Positions 34,173 through 45,560 of a DNA stretch of 64,000 bases are shown piece after piece. This DNA is from Sodiomyces alkalinus F11 (Eukaryota; Ascomycota; Sordariomycetes; Glomerellales; Plectosphaerellaceae). Position numbers and translations under genes: made by a program. The stretch is from contig NW_021167081.1 in assembly GCF_003711515.1 (NCBI RefSeq), positions 4,139,166 to 4,203,165 on the forward strand, in the 5' to 3' direction. The number at the start of each line of letters is the position of its first letter. Positions within the stretch are counted from its first letter, which is position 1. The notes beneath the pieces are model-generated. The model searched no databases. It had not been told where the DNA came from and worked only from the letters and a program-made list of their open reading frames with translations.

Positions 34173-36572
34173 TTATACCTTCGGACGTGTATCCTCCCGT
34201 GACTCTAGTTCCATTTCCGTATCTTCACCCCGTTCTTCTGATTTATCCGTGGCAATATCAAGATCAGTAAGTTGGCCGCGAGACAGGTCCTCACCCCGAG
34301 GCTCGGCAAATTCACCTCCGCTCATCTGCCACTCCATTAATCTAGTAAACGCGCTGTCCTCGTTTGCGGCGAGCTCGGTGTATTTTCCAAACTCAGCCAC
34401 CTTTCCATCCGCAGACAGCACGATAATCAAGTCGGAGCGCTTAATAGTCGATAAGCGGTGCGCAATAGATATAGTCGTATTTCGACCTTTAAGCAAAGAT
34501 GCGAGGGCAGCATTCACAAGGGTTTCGGATTCTGCATCGAGAGCTGACGTAGCCTCGTCTAGAATTAGAATATCGGGATCTTTGATCAATGCCCTCGCGA
34601 TGGCGATCCGTTGCTTTTGACCACCAGACAACTGAGACCCTCTTGTGCCGACCTGTGTATCCAACCCCAGTGGGAGATCACTGATGAAGTTGCAGTTTGC
34701 CTTCCTTGCAGCTGCGATAATCTCCGCTCTTGTGGCATCAGGTTTACCGTAGGCAATGTTTTCTGCGATGGTGCCCGAGAACAAAACAGGCTCCTGAGCA
34801 ACCATGCCGATTCGCCGTCGCAAGGATTTGATGTTCATCTGGGATATATCGACCCCATTGATCGTAATAGAACCAGAGGTGGGATTATAAAATCGCAAGA
34901 GAAGACCTGCCACCGTCGACTTTCCGCCCCCCGAGGGTCCCACAATACACACGTTGCTACCGGACGGGATCTCGAAGTCGAGGCCACTGAATATCTTAAC
35001 TGCTGGCCGAGTTGGGTAAGCGAAGACGACATCGTTAAACTTGATTGGGCCACGGGCCGACACGACCTTCGTTCCCATTGTCTGTGATATCGACGGTTTC
35101 CGGTCCTGCAGCTCGAACAAGCGGCTCGCAGCACCAACTCCTTTCATCAACTCGGAGTAAAATGATGACAATCCGAAGAGACTAGAACCGGCAAATGCGG
35201 TATACATCATGAAGGATGTCAGGTCTCCTACAGACATAGATCCAGATCGGACAAGACCTCCACCGGACACAAGCATGGCCAAGATCGTCATGTTGCCGGC
35301 CCACCCAGTAGTGGCAAAGAAGGTTGCAGCAATAGTCGACTCCTTTCGGCCCAGAGCAAAGATGCGTCGGACCTGCGCATTGTATCTTGAGATTTCCTGG
35401 ACTTCGCCAACGAATGCCTGGCTTGTCTTGACATTTCCAAGTCGTTCTTCGGCGATTTTCGTTAATGTACCCAGGTTCTTTTGAATACCCTTGCTAATGT
35501 TCCTGATAGAACGACCGTAGAAGAACGCCCCGATTGCCACAGGCGGCATCAGAACAAGCAAAAGCCCGGTCAGTTGAGGACTAAGCCAAACCATGGCAAC
35601 GAACCCTGCTCCGCCACTGAAGAGAGCCCGCAGACCGTCGCTAATATTCTGCGTGACCGACTTTCCAACAACCACCGTGTCCGAACTGAGACGAGAAATT
35701 AAGTCACCGACACGGTTAGCGTCGAAGAACTCTGCGTCTTGAATATATGTCCTTCTGTAAAGTTGAGACCTGAGACGGGCAACGACTCTTTCGCCGATAA
35801 CTCGGAGCAGAATAACGCGACCGAAGTTGGCCATGGCCCCGATGGTGAGTATAGCACCGAGGCCATAAAAAAACTGTGTCAACGTAAGGCCAAACAGACG
35901 CGCATTCTCAGCTGGGTCTTTCGTTACAATGTCGAGAATCCGGCCGACGGAGAATGGGATGGACATGGTGACGCTGGACGACACGAGCAGGAAGCCGATG
36001 GCCAAGGCGAGCCACTTGAATTCTGGTCGAGCTATCTTGATTAGGCGCCATATTTCGGCAAGAGCTGCTTGTCGCTGGCCTTTTCCTTCTTTGGATAGTT
36101 TGGCGCTTAGATTGATCTGAGCAGCTTTTGCAGCTTTTTCAGTCTTCTGAAAATCTTCGTGCGAGGCGATCCAGACGTCATGAGTGGATTTCTTGGAATG
36201 TCCAACCTCGGTTGACCTCTCAGATGGGCTCCCATGATTATCACTGTTTTCTTTGGGTGCAGAGCGTTCGCTGGAAAAAGACCGGGAGAGACGAGGGAGA
36301 TAATGAACTCGACAACGGCCAAAGGCGAGACTCGGTCGGTATCGTGAAATTAACTGGCGGACCGGCGGGGTAAAAAAATCTCGAGCAGGTTTTGAAGTGC
36401 GGAGTCTTTGAACTAATAATGGCAGTGGGCAGGCTGCTTCCTCGAGGGCACACCTAACTTGGGGAAAGCACTGTCTGGAGAGATAGCGTGATGGCCCAGG
36501 CCATCCGAGGACATTCTTGGGGGGAAGCACTGAATTGCGTGCTGTCCCCGAGGCCATGGTCACGCGAAGCAT
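34173..36572 (-). CDS. Mitochondrial half-size ABC transporter, Mdl1/ABCB10 type
   Basis: 799 residues, one exon. The Arg/Ser-rich, acid-poor N-terminus (1-100) fits a mitochondrial presequence. An ABC exporter membrane domain follows (about 175-480, about six helices, for example 185-206, 227-250, 316-345, 420-440). The nucleotide-binding domain has A-loop Tyr519, Walker A GPSGGGKST (545-553), Q-loop Gln593, signature LSGGQ (648-652), Walker B ILILDE (668-673), D-loop SALD (676-679) and H-loop His705. All catalytic residues are intact. The tail after 750 is acidic and low-complexity. Family knowledge: yeast Mdl1 sits in the inner membrane, works as a homodimer and exports peptides from the matrix. 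Base use is normal, with plentiful CA/TG, unlike all neighbours. The Mdl2 or TAP-like class is the main alternative. Confidence 0.95.
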   Translation of the reverse strand: MLRVTMASGTARNSVLPPKNVLGWPGPSRYLSRQCFPQVRCALEEAACPLPLLVQRLRTSKPARDFFTPPVRQLISRYRPSLAFGRCRVHYLPRLSRSFSSERSAPKENSDNHGSPSERSTEVGHSKKSTHDVWIASHEDFQKTEKAAKAAQINLSAKLSKEGKGQRQAALAEIWRLIKIARPEFKWLALAIGFLLVSSSVTMSIPFSVGRILDIVTKDPAENARLFGLTLTQFFYGLGAILTIGAMANFGRVILLRVIGERVVARLRSQLYRRTYIQDAEFFDANRVGDLISRLSSDTVVVGKSVTQNISDGLRALFSGGAGFVAMVWLSPQLTGLLLVLMPPVAIGAFFYGRSIRNISKGIQKNLGTLTKIAEERLGNVKTSQAFVGEVQEISRYNAQVRRIFALGRKESTIAATFFATTGWAGNMTILAMLVSGGGLVRSGSMSVGDLTSFMMYTAFAGSSLFGLSSFYSELMKGVGAASRLFELQDRKPSISQTMGTKVVSARGPIKFNDVVFAYPTRPAVKIFSGLDFEIPSGSNVCIVGPSGGGKSTVAGLLLRFYNPTSGSITINGVDISQMNIKSLRRRIGMVAQEPVLFSGTIAENIAYGKPDATRAEIIAAARKANCNFISDLPLGLDTQVGTRGSQLSGGQKQRIAIARALIKDPDILILDEATSALDAESETLVNAALASLLKGRNTTISIAHRLSTIKRSDLIIVLSADGKVAEFGKYTELAANEDSAFTRLMEWQMSGGEFAEPRGEDLSRGQLTDLDIATDKSEERGEDTEMELESREDTRPKV
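36555..36557 (-). promoter_or_regulatory. Alternative start codon (Met6) in better context
   Basis: The first ATG (36570-36572) has the context GAAATATGC. The second, Met6, has ACCATGG, much closer to the favoured fungal initiation context. Five residues are at stake and either start leaves the presequence intact. Leaky scanning or use of Met6 is possible. Confidence 0.45.
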
Positions 36573-36624
36573 ATTTCAAGCCTCGAGAGCAGTAGCATGA
36601 CCCGGCCTTCCAAGCATTGGGTGT
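36573..36624 (-). promoter_or_regulatory. 52-bp remnant upstream of the transporter gene, abutting a copia LTR
   Basis: Only 52 bases of apparently single-copy DNA separate the first ATG from the C2 5' LTR. No TATA box is visible in it. Any promoter for the gene must therefore lie in this short stretch, in the LTR, or within the retroelement. Confidence 0.6.
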
Positions 36625-36815
36625 TGTCAGATACCCACAGCCACCTTATCGAGGTGTGACAAACCACATTGTATTAGACGTGTGGAGTACCTCGATCCTA
36701 TGTATCTATAGTTACTTCCCTGCTTTTTCCTTATAGTTAGATATCCCCATAAAGTATCACAAACTTCACTTAGATAAATACATATAATTCCGCGTACCTT
36801 ATTTATGTTCTGATA
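36625..36815 (+). repeat. 5' LTR of C2, next to the transporter gene
   Basis: A 191-bp repeat from TGTCAGATACC to TTCTGATA, matched by 47018-47209 with about 20 differences, mostly transitions. It keeps many CA/TG dinucleotides, so it is hardly RIP-mutated. It is oriented divergently from the ABC transporter gene. Confidence 0.93.
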
Positions 36816-37507
36816 GTTATAAGCCCGGCGTTCTAATAAACGAAGCTATCCGGATTAATCCTATAGCTTCTAGGCTATTAAAATCAGCCTTAAGTCTATA
36901 GCGGGTAGCTTAGTATTATTAGTAACGACCGCCTGCTTTAGTTTTATTTAATTACTTTATTGTTTTAATCGTACTATCGTTTTAAGCGTTTAATATAGTT
37001 AATTAACTTATTTGTTTATTCTATTCCACTACTTTTTATAAGTATAACCATAGCTTCCACGGTACCAGTGCCCGTTATAGGCCTTATAACGCTTATTACT
37101 CCGAAAGACTAGAGGCCTTAGATTAAAGCCGTGATAACTATCGCGTACTCCCACGATATTGCCGACGTTATTAATCCCTGCCTTAAAAAAGCTAAACGGC
37201 CGAAGCGCCGTATTTAAACCGATCCACTATAATCTCCTCCTACCGCCGAAGAACGTAACGCCACTAATTAGAATATACTATTTAAGATCTAATAGGTAGA
37301 AGAGGATCGGTATAAGGCTAAAAAGAGGGAGATCTAAGTACTCCACGACTATATTACGAAGACGGTTAGCCCTGCTTCAAAGAATTATTACGCCGGCTAA
37401 AAGGAAGTAAGGGATATATTAAAGGCCCTTAAGATATACCTTAAGCTAATAAACGCCGCCTAGAAGTTACTAATTAAGAGATACTAGGACGAATACTTCT
37501 AAAAAGT
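36816..37507 (+). pseudogene. Leader and gag N-terminal part of C2
   Basis: After an AT-rich leader the frame starts near 37046-37060; the present codon is ATA, a likely former ATG, followed by ASTVPVPVIGLITLIT. It continues with a charged Lys/Glu-rich capsid-like region (KKAKRPKRRI near 37187-37216, VEEDRYKAKKREI near 37297-37335). This fits fungal copia gag. It is cut at the LINE insertion site. Confidence 0.75.
37495..37507. repeat. Left target site duplication of the full LINE
   Basis: ACTTCTAAAAAGT resembles ACCTCTAAAACGT at 43766-43778 (two differences, one of them C/T). Both copies are in the same gag phase, which supports the site. Confidence 0.65.
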
Positions 37508-37639
37508 ATCCTTCTTACAACTCTTTTAGGGGGACCCACGTTTTATGCGTAAACGCTCTAAACCACTTGAAAGCTATATTCATCGATAGCCCTTTTCGAG
37601 CTCTATACGCCTATTTATAGCCCTGTATCGCGCAGGCGC

Positions 37640-39365
37640 TATTTAGGGCGTAAAATAAGTGCGAAAACGCCTAGAAACGCACCTACGGGTGCCCTGTGTA
37701 CGGGGGAAAGATCTAATATAGCCTATGCGCCCACGCTAATAAAGCAGCCACGCAGAGCCGTAACTACTAACGCCTCGCGACCCCAGCACCCTATAAAAGA
37801 CCCTAGCAATAATAACAGCTATAACACTAGCCACACTAATAGCCATAACACCAGCCATAATAACGCCCTAACCCACTATAAAACCACCGGAACTAACCCT
37901 AAACCCCCTATAATTATAGAGGGCTTAGGGGAGGTAGAAATAGGGGAATCCCCTAAAAGCCCTATAAATACAGGGACTTCTACCTTTATTACGCCCCTTT
38001 ATTCGAAAAGGCAGCTTAGCCCTTTAACCCCGACCCCTAGAAGGTGTTCTAGGACCCAAACCGAGCCTTTTTCGGACTCCAAAGCCGAAGGCCTATTCGA
38101 GACGCCTTCTAGGCCCCCTCCTGCTAAAAATCAGGACCTAGTAGGCTCTAAATAGGCTACAAAGTCCCCTGGAAATACTGGAACTACTAGGAAACCCCCT
38201 ACTACGCCCTAGAAGTCGACTAGTTCGCCTAGTAAGGCCCAGGCTAGGGGTCTCCTCTAGCAGGCTTTTTAGTTACTTTAACAGGCCTACGACCTCGACC
38301 CTACCTCTTAGATTAAAGCCCTCTCTTCAGGGCTTTAATCTGCTATTAAGAGGACCCAGCCGCCTACCCTCGAATACAAGGTCGACGAACTAGCCTAAGC
38401 AGTTCGCAGGCTTACAGAACAGCCTAAACCCCTTTATAACGAGGCTTTAAAGGGAAAAACAGGCTCTATAGCTCTCTAGACCCCTCTAAAGGCCTTAGCA
38501 CCCTTAACCCCCCCGGCCCCCCTCCCTATAGACCCTAAAAAGGTCTCTAAGATTATTTTATAACCTATAGCAGGGGAAACGATCCCCAGGGAGAACTTCG
38601 ATCCCCTTAAGCTTCGGAACAGGCTAAATAAGGCTCTAAAAATCCCTGGTATTACGGCTATTAGCCTTTTAGCTAATAGAAACCTTATTTTAACCCCGGG
38701 CCCGAAATACAGCGTTCAGCAGCTCCTAGACTTATAGAATCAGTGGTTTAAAGAGCTAAACCTGCCTTTTTAGCCCTCCTAACCTATAGGAGACTAGTTT
38801 AAGCTTATTATTAAATAGGTGCCTACTAGGGCCTTTAGAGGGGGGAGGCCCTATTATCCGACCCTACTAACCCCTCCGACACACCGTAAAAAGCCCTAAA
38901 CCGTAGCCTATAGCAGGGCCTAGGTTTAAGAGACCTAATCACTAAAATCGGCACCTTTAACCCTATTAGGTTAGTAGGAAAACCCCGGTGGCTAGGTACC
39001 CTAGACGGAATTTACGACACTATTATTCTTTTAGTGCCTACTACTAAAGAGTAGAAATACTGCTTAAAATAGGGGCTTTATATAGCCGGCCAGCGGCTAA
39101 AGGTCTACACATATAGGCCTATGACCCCTAAGACCTAGTGCTCTGGCTACTAGAAATTCGGGTATACCCGAGGGACCTATAAGAGCCTAACTACCTACTC
39201 TATCTACGCTACGGAGGGCCACGGCGACGAAGACCACTACTATAACGAGTACGAGGAATATAGCGACTACGAACACAGGACCTATAAGTGCTATAACTAT
39301 AAGGGGGTATACCCCCCCTATTGTAAAAAGTACGAGGTCTTTCGAGCTATTAAACCTTAATAAAT
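37640..39365 (+). pseudogene. LINE ORF1 (RNA-binding protein)
   Basis: The readable frame has long Pro/Thr/Lys-rich linkers (37860-38600), then a conserved region and three knuckle-like Cys clusters. These are CSGY-x-KFGYTRGTYKS near 39130-39185, an acidic EGHGDEDHYYNEYEEY stretch (about 39212-39260), and YKCYNYKGVYPPYCKKYEV near 39285-39345. The Tyr residues in knuckle positions are probably former Cys. ORF1 ends TAATAAATAA near 39358-39367. Family role: binds LINE RNA. Confidence 0.75.
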
Positions 39366-39384
39366 AAGAGGTATTTTAGCTTAA

Positions 39385-42300
39385 GAGATATCCGGTTTAT
39401 TTAGTATAACGTCGATAAACAGGGCCCGGCGTAGGAGGCTATCCTAAAACAGGCTTTAGAAGCTTCGGCTAATATAGTCCTTATTCAGGAGCCCTCCTAC
39501 GTCCCGAAACCAGAAAGATAGTATATTCGAAACCACCCAGCCTTCTATACTATCACGCCTATATCTCAAAAAACCCAGTTTTTTTCTATTAAGCCTAGGG
39601 TCCTTACTTATATAAGAAAGGGCTCGGGTATCGATTTTTTATAACGCGAAGACCTTCTAGATAATATAGACGTGCAGCTTATAAAGGTCTATTATCCATA
39701 GACCTTTTATATCCTAAATATCTATAATCAGATAGAGCAGGATCCCGAGATAATAGGTAAAGGGCCTATAAGGCCCCCTAGCCCTACCCCCTCTACCTCT
39801 TCGACTTCTTCTTCTTCTTCTCCTTCTTTTTCAGGCTCTAAAGGCCGACCCTGGACCGAAGATCGCGTGCTATAGGGCCTTTAGGTCCCTAAGCCGACCC
39901 TTATTATAGGGGCTTTAACAGGAACCACTAGCAGTAGAACAGGGCTGCTACGAATCAGGCTTCTATTAAGGCCTAAGCCTTAGTAGACTAGTTAAATAGC
40001 CTTAAGGCTACCTATTTGGTGGACCCTAAAGAGGTTAACCTAAACGGGGGGACCTTTTTTAGGTCTAATCTTCGTTAAGAGTCGGTTATAGACCTAGTAT
40101 TTTATACGCCTGGGTTCGAACGCCTCCGCTTTTATAAGTGGGAATATATCGAATACACCCCCTCCCTACACCGCGCTATACTGATTTCAGCCTCTATTCT
40201 AGGTTCTAAAGGTTCTAAAGGCCCTATAAATAAAGCCCTTCCACCGGCATATAACTATAGGTTAGCGGACTAGGGTCTATTTACTAGTATCCTAAAGAAC
40301 CTAGAGCCTACCCTCGACTAGTAGCTATAACAGGCTATTAACGCCTCGGATTAGGACTCTATAGGTCGCTGCCTATCGGATACTATTTCCCTAGCTCTAA
40401 AGGCCTCTATGCCTAACCTAAGAGTAGTAGAGCGTTCGAAACCGTGGTAGACCCTAGAGCTAAAAGCCCTGCGAAAATCAGCTAACAGGGCTTTTAGAGT
40501 TTTTAGAAAAGCTAAAAAGGGGGCCTCGCCTACCCGGCTAGCGGCTCTAGAAACCACCTGGAAAGAGGCTCGTAACGCTTACTATAGGGTAGTAAAAATG
40601 GTAAAAAAGGACTACTAGGAGGCCTTCCTAGCCTACGTCTAAGGCCCAGAGATTTTTAAGGCCTATAACTATACGAAAAGCGGTCTAAACGCGAAGATCC
40701 TATAGATTTAAACGCCTATAAAGCAGAAAGCCTATACCTTCGACGAAAAATATAACGCCCTTCTTTAGACCCTTTTTCCCTCCGCTACCGACGCCCCTAT
40801 AGCCCTTATAGTTATAGGCCCTTTAGGGGGCCTAGACCCCTTTTCTGCCGCTACTAACGCCCCTATAGCCCCTATTTTTATAGGCCCTTTAGGGGGCCTA
40901 GGCCCCTCTAACCCTTCTAACGGCCCCTAGAGCCTAACTAGATCACGTAGTAAGGGTCTTAGAAGACCGTGGGAGTGGCCTAGCCTTTAGGCTGCCGAAC
41001 TATAACGCACTATCTTTAAAGCTACTAAGGGAAAAGCCCTAGGGCCTAATAGGATTAGCTTATAGCCGATCCAATAGGCTTATAAGGCTATTCCCGGACC
41101 CTTATTAAAGGCCTACTCAGCTTTACTTTTAGCAGGCCACTACTCTACCTACTAGAAAAAGGCCCTAGGAGTCGTTTTACTAAAACCGGGGAAACAGAAC
41201 TATTCTAATCCTAAGCCTTATAGGATTATTACCCTTCTAAACTGCTTAGGTAAAGTCCTTAAGAACGTTATAGCTACTAGGCCTAGCTTTTTAGCTAATA
41301 CCCGCTACGACCTTCTACACCCTAGTTAGATAAGAAGTAGACAATAACGATCCGCTATTAAGACGGCTCTTCTTCTCCTCTACTATATCGAAAAACAGCG
41401 TAAATTGCGTTAAAATATTATAGTTTCTACGCTGTTTTTAGATATTAAAGGAGCTTTCGATTATATCGCCCGCCCCTAGTTACTAAAAACCCTTTAAGAG
41501 CTCTAACTACCCTCGAGTTTAGTTAAATAGGTAGCCTCCTTTACAGAAAATAGGCGTATCCAACTAGCTTTCGAGGGTCAGGTTTAGTAGCCCACCCCCC
41601 TAAATATAGGGGTCCTATAAGGCTCTCCGGTTTCCCCTATTCTTTTCCGAATTTATATTAAGAAAGTTATAGCGGCGCCGGATTTTAAAGGACTTCAGTT
41701 ATCCTATATAGACGTTTTTCAGCTATTTATAGCGTCTACGTTAGCTAGGAAAAACTATAAGATTCTAGAAAGAGCCGTAGCCTCCCTTTTCGAAGCAGCT
41801 AATAATAACGAAGTCCTTTTCGACCCGGATAAAACAGAGCTTATTCAATTCCACCGAAAACGCTCAATAAAAGACGCCCCGGCTACTATAGGGGGGCACC
41901 TAGTTAAACCTACGTTAGGTGCTATTAGGTGGCTAGGGGTCTAGTTTAACCCTAAGCTATCCTTTAAACCCTATATCGAAAAACGCCTAAATTCTGTTTT
42001 AGGCGCCCTAAACAGGCTTTATAGGCTAGCTAGCTTATAGAGGGGCCTTTCTTTTAAGGCCCTACGGCAGCTATATACAGCCTGTATAGTCTCGCTAGCT
42101 GACTGTAGCTTAGACCTATAGTAGGACCCTAAATTACCGAGAAAGCACCTAATCGACCGTCTAGAACGCCTACAGTACAGCGCTCTAGTCAGGGCTTTAG
42201 GGGCTTTTAGGGGGGCCCCTCTACGGCCTCTAGAACTAGAAGCAGTAGTCCCCCCGGCGTCGGTTAGGTTAACTAGGTCTAATAGGCTTTACGCCTTTAG

Positions 42301-43230
42301 GTCCTTAAAGTTCTTACCGAACCACCCTATTAAATGCTAGCTTCTAGGGGAATCAGGGGAATACCTCGCCCGCCTATAAGACCCATAGCTCACCATATAG
42401 CTCTATAGGCTAGGCCTAGAATTAACTGCTTTAGTAGGGTAGTCCTGGGAAATAAAGGGCCCTATAGCTAGGTGGGAGGCCCCTTAGGCCTCCGAGCCTA
42501 TAGCAGACCTTAGACCCTTTTTCCCTTTAAGGAACAGCCTATAACCGTAGAAAATCCTGACTCCGGCTCCTAAGACCTAAAGATAGCCTACCTCGGAGCT
42601 CTTAAGGATATATAATAATCTTTTGGCGACTAGGCCTGTGTATTCTACACGAACGGCTCCCTAGGCCACCCTACAAGGCCTCCTACAAGACCTCCACAGG
42701 CTATAGCCGCTATAATATAGTAGGCTAATACCTATAGGCCCTGTAAAGCTATAGGATTTAACCTAAGGACCTTTACTAAAGTCGTAGACGCCGAATTATA
42801 CGCTATTCTTTAGGCCCTCGATACTGCCCTACAGTTGCCTAAGGCACTACAGTGCTATATTTGCAGCGATTTTTAAGCCGCTATTTAGAAGCTTTAGCGA
42901 GCCTCGTAGTGGGCTATAAAGGCTATAACCCTTATTTCACGCCTTAAATAACAGGGCACTTCGGTCTTTACATAGTGGTGCCCTTCGTATATAGGGATAA
43001 AAGGGAACGAACGAGCGGATAAGGTAGCTAAATAGGTATTAGACCCTAGAAAAGCTACTAAATCCGTTAGATTAGTTACCCTTAGTCACTTAAGACGCCG
43101 GGTTAACGAGACTTTAATTCGAGACTGGAAGGCTTTATAGAATATAGAAGAAGAGGAGCAAAATAAAGGTAAATCGGTGCGTTTAGGCCGCCTGTATAGG
43201 CGCCTAATCCGAGATAACCTCCGTTTTCCC
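39385..43230 (+). pseudogene. LINE ORF2: endonuclease, RT, RNase H
   Basis: The AP-type endonuclease begins LQYNVDKQGPA near 39398-39430, with ANIVLIQEPSYVPKPER (about 39471-39520) carrying the catalytic Q-E-P. RT spans about 40950-42100 (VKLLRNVIATRPSF-like and LSYIDVF near 41697-41718). An RNase H region (about 42640-43070) is followed by a C-terminal Cys/His region with NHCRYRALGG (about 43235-43265). The order is that of the Tad clade, with RNase H after RT. Frequent TAG/TAA stops make it dead. Confidence 0.8.
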
Positions 43231-43765
43231 GAAAACCACTGCCGATACAGGGCCCTAGGTGGGTAAAGTCGGCTTTTATTCAGTTAAAAACCGGCTTCGG
43301 ATACCTAAAATCCCACTAAAAAAGGGCCCGAAACTACGCTAACGACCGCTATTCCTATCCCGGCTCCCCTATATAGGATACAGCCCACATTATCCTTTCC
43401 TGCCCTTTTTATAAAAATAAACGAAAAGCCCTGCGGGAAGCCCTAGCAGGCCTACTGCTATCCCTACCGCTATTATTCGGTACTAAAAGAGGTATACAGG
43501 CCTTAGAGGCCTATCTTTTAGCTACTAAAATAGCCTCGGCGGAGTAGTATAGGGCGTAAACCTTGGATCCTGCGGTCTAGTTTTCTGGTTTGGTTTTTTT
43601 TACCTGCTTTTCGGTATATTAGGCAGACTATTACGGAGGATTTCCCGTATTCATTACTACTCCACTCCTTATTATAGTTTATTCTAGCCTTTAGCCTATA
43701 GGGCAAAAGGCGCCACGCCATAGCTTTAGGGCTACATACGCGAAATGAAAAAAAAAAATTAAAAA
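43231..43765 (+). other. LINE 3' end and tail
   Basis: This contains the C-terminal codons and 3' UTR that are conserved in the truncated copy 23983-24603, and the A-run at 43748-43758. It is more heavily RIP-mutated than the short copy. Confidence 0.8.
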
Positions 43766-44480
43766 ACCTCTAAAACGTTAGGGGTATACCCTATAAGCAC
43801 TAGCTAAAAGACTTTATTAAGCTATACCGCGATGACGAGACGTATAAAGTTTATATGTATAATATTAATAACGATTAGATTAACGGCTTTCTTAACGCTA
43901 TTAGTAGTATAGCATAAGAGTAGTTAAAAGGACAGTTTATAGAACTCCTACGGTTAGAAAAAAAGGACCTACCCTTAATTTAATCTATTATAGAGGAGTA
44001 TACGATATAGCTTTAACGCCGCTACCCGTACCGACTTAATAAGAAGCCTACAGTATTATCCTTTTACATAGTAACCTTCCCAGGAAAGGGTAAAGAATAT
44101 AACGATTAGCGGGTGTAATTAGGATAATAGAATATCTAATAGTCTAATAAATAGAAGAAAGAGTGGTTATACGACTACTATAGTAAAAAGAGAAGTAAAT
44201 ATAACTATAAGCCTTTATAGAAGTGTATAAACGTTAATAAGGTATGTAGGAAGAAGGGATATATACCTTTAAAAGTGATCTTAGAACACGTCGACCGTAT
44301 TATCAAGACCTAGGATAACGAACGTTAAAAGAGATTCCGGGAGAAAATCGAAAAGGACGCTAAAAGCCTAAACACGGGTACTAAAAAGAACTCTTAGAAG
44401 TTATAGCCGAAAGAAGCATTAACGGAGGTATCTAATTTTATCGATAACCAGGATAAGGATTCCGATAAGGAATTCTATAG
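43766..44480 (+). pseudogene. gag C-terminal part of C2
   Basis: After the LINE the frame resumes with LKDFIKLYRDDETYKVYMYN (about 43802-43861). FIELLRLEKKDLPLI and a Tyr/Lys-rich tail near 44160-44270, where the knuckle Cys would be, follow. The phase matches the left half at 37507. Confidence 0.8.
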
Positions 44481-45560
44481 GATATATTCCCTTCTATACC
44501 TAAACGGTAATACTAGTAGTAACCTCTTTAATTAACTACTGATCGACTTCGGCACCTTAAGGTATATCACTAACTAATAACACTTACTATAGAACTTCGA
44601 ACCTGCTATAGAAGAGTATCGTTGTTAAACGGGTAATAGAGAATCTAAGCTAGTTAAGAGCTATAGCAGAGTATAATTAGAAGTGGATAACTAATATAGT
44701 AATCCGTTTATTTTAGTGTGAAGTCGCGTCGCTTTTATATCAGACTACCTAATAACCCTAATCGTGACTAGAAGATTAAAGGAATAGGGTATTATTTTTA
44801 ATTCCGGCCTCGAAGTGGTGAAAGTAGAGGGCTCAGTACCCCTGCCTCTCAATAACGTTAACGATTAATACGTCTTTATTTTAACGGATCGCTGATATCA
44901 CCTACTAAGCAGCTTCTTGAATGGCTCTATAACGCCTACTATAAGCGTGGCTAACGTTTATTTATAGTATAAAAGGCTATGGAACGCCGGCGCTGCTACC
45001 CTTAAAAAGATAGGAGATACTCTTAGTAAAGGCGTTATTAAAGGAAAAGGTCCTCTTATAGTGGATTATGAGGCCTATGCCCTTAGTAAAGTAAAGAACG
45101 TTATCTCGAGAAGGTCACCTAACCACTAAACAACGATACTATGGTATAGGGTAAAGGTTAAGCTCTTTAGCCTTCACAAGGCCTATAATAGTATAAAGGT
45201 CGTGATACTTCTATATAGTCCCTATACTCGTTAAGCTATTATAATGTTCCTGTGTAACTATAAATTAGCCTTACCAATATTAGTGAGTTTTAAGTTCTTC
45301 CTTTAGAGGTAGTACTACTATATATCATTATAGTAATCCGCCTAGATAGAGAAAGATCTCTTTAGAAAGGCTTTGATAAATAGGCCGATAAGAGAGAGCT
45401 TTTAAATAAGAGGTTATCGCTACATATAGCGGTATAGAATCCGAAAGCAGAACGCCCCGGCGGCGTTACTAATACGCTACTTAACGAAGAGATCTATATA
45501 AAGGACCCCTCTGGTTAGTAGCTGGTCTAGTCGGCTACGGGCCTTAAAGTCTATAATTAG
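44481..45560 (+). pseudogene. Protease and shortened integrase interval of C2
   Basis: The protease entry reads LLIDFGTLRYITN near 44536-44575, matching the copia D-S/T-G-A-S-x-H region in altered form. After it, GPLIVDYEAYALSKVKNVIS and a block at about 45160-45330 resemble integrase fragments (QNAPAALLIRYLTKRSI near 45450 recalls the NG-x-AER segment). The distance to RT is shorter than in C1, so an internal deletion is likely. Confidence 0.5.

Larger units (their letters stand above)
37508..43765 (+). mobile_element. Full-length Tad1-like LINE inserted in C2
   Basis: About 6.26 kb, with a 5' leader shared with 1-340, ORF1 with Cys-rich knuckles, ORF2 with endonuclease, RT, RNase H and a C-terminal zinc region, and an A-rich tail GAAAAAAAAAAA ending near 43765. 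The 3' 600 bp are repeated at 23983-24603. Both ORFs are closed by RIP stops. Plus- and minus-strand open frames at 40351-40557 and 43518-43721 are shadows of ORF2. Confidence 0.93.

Noticed and set aside
34249..36453. Several open frames inside the transporter gene on both strands
   Set aside because: All overlap the 799-residue ABC transporter, which has complete motifs; the others are frame shadows.
40351..40557. 68-codon minus-strand frame
   Set aside because: Antisense to LINE ORF2, no motif.
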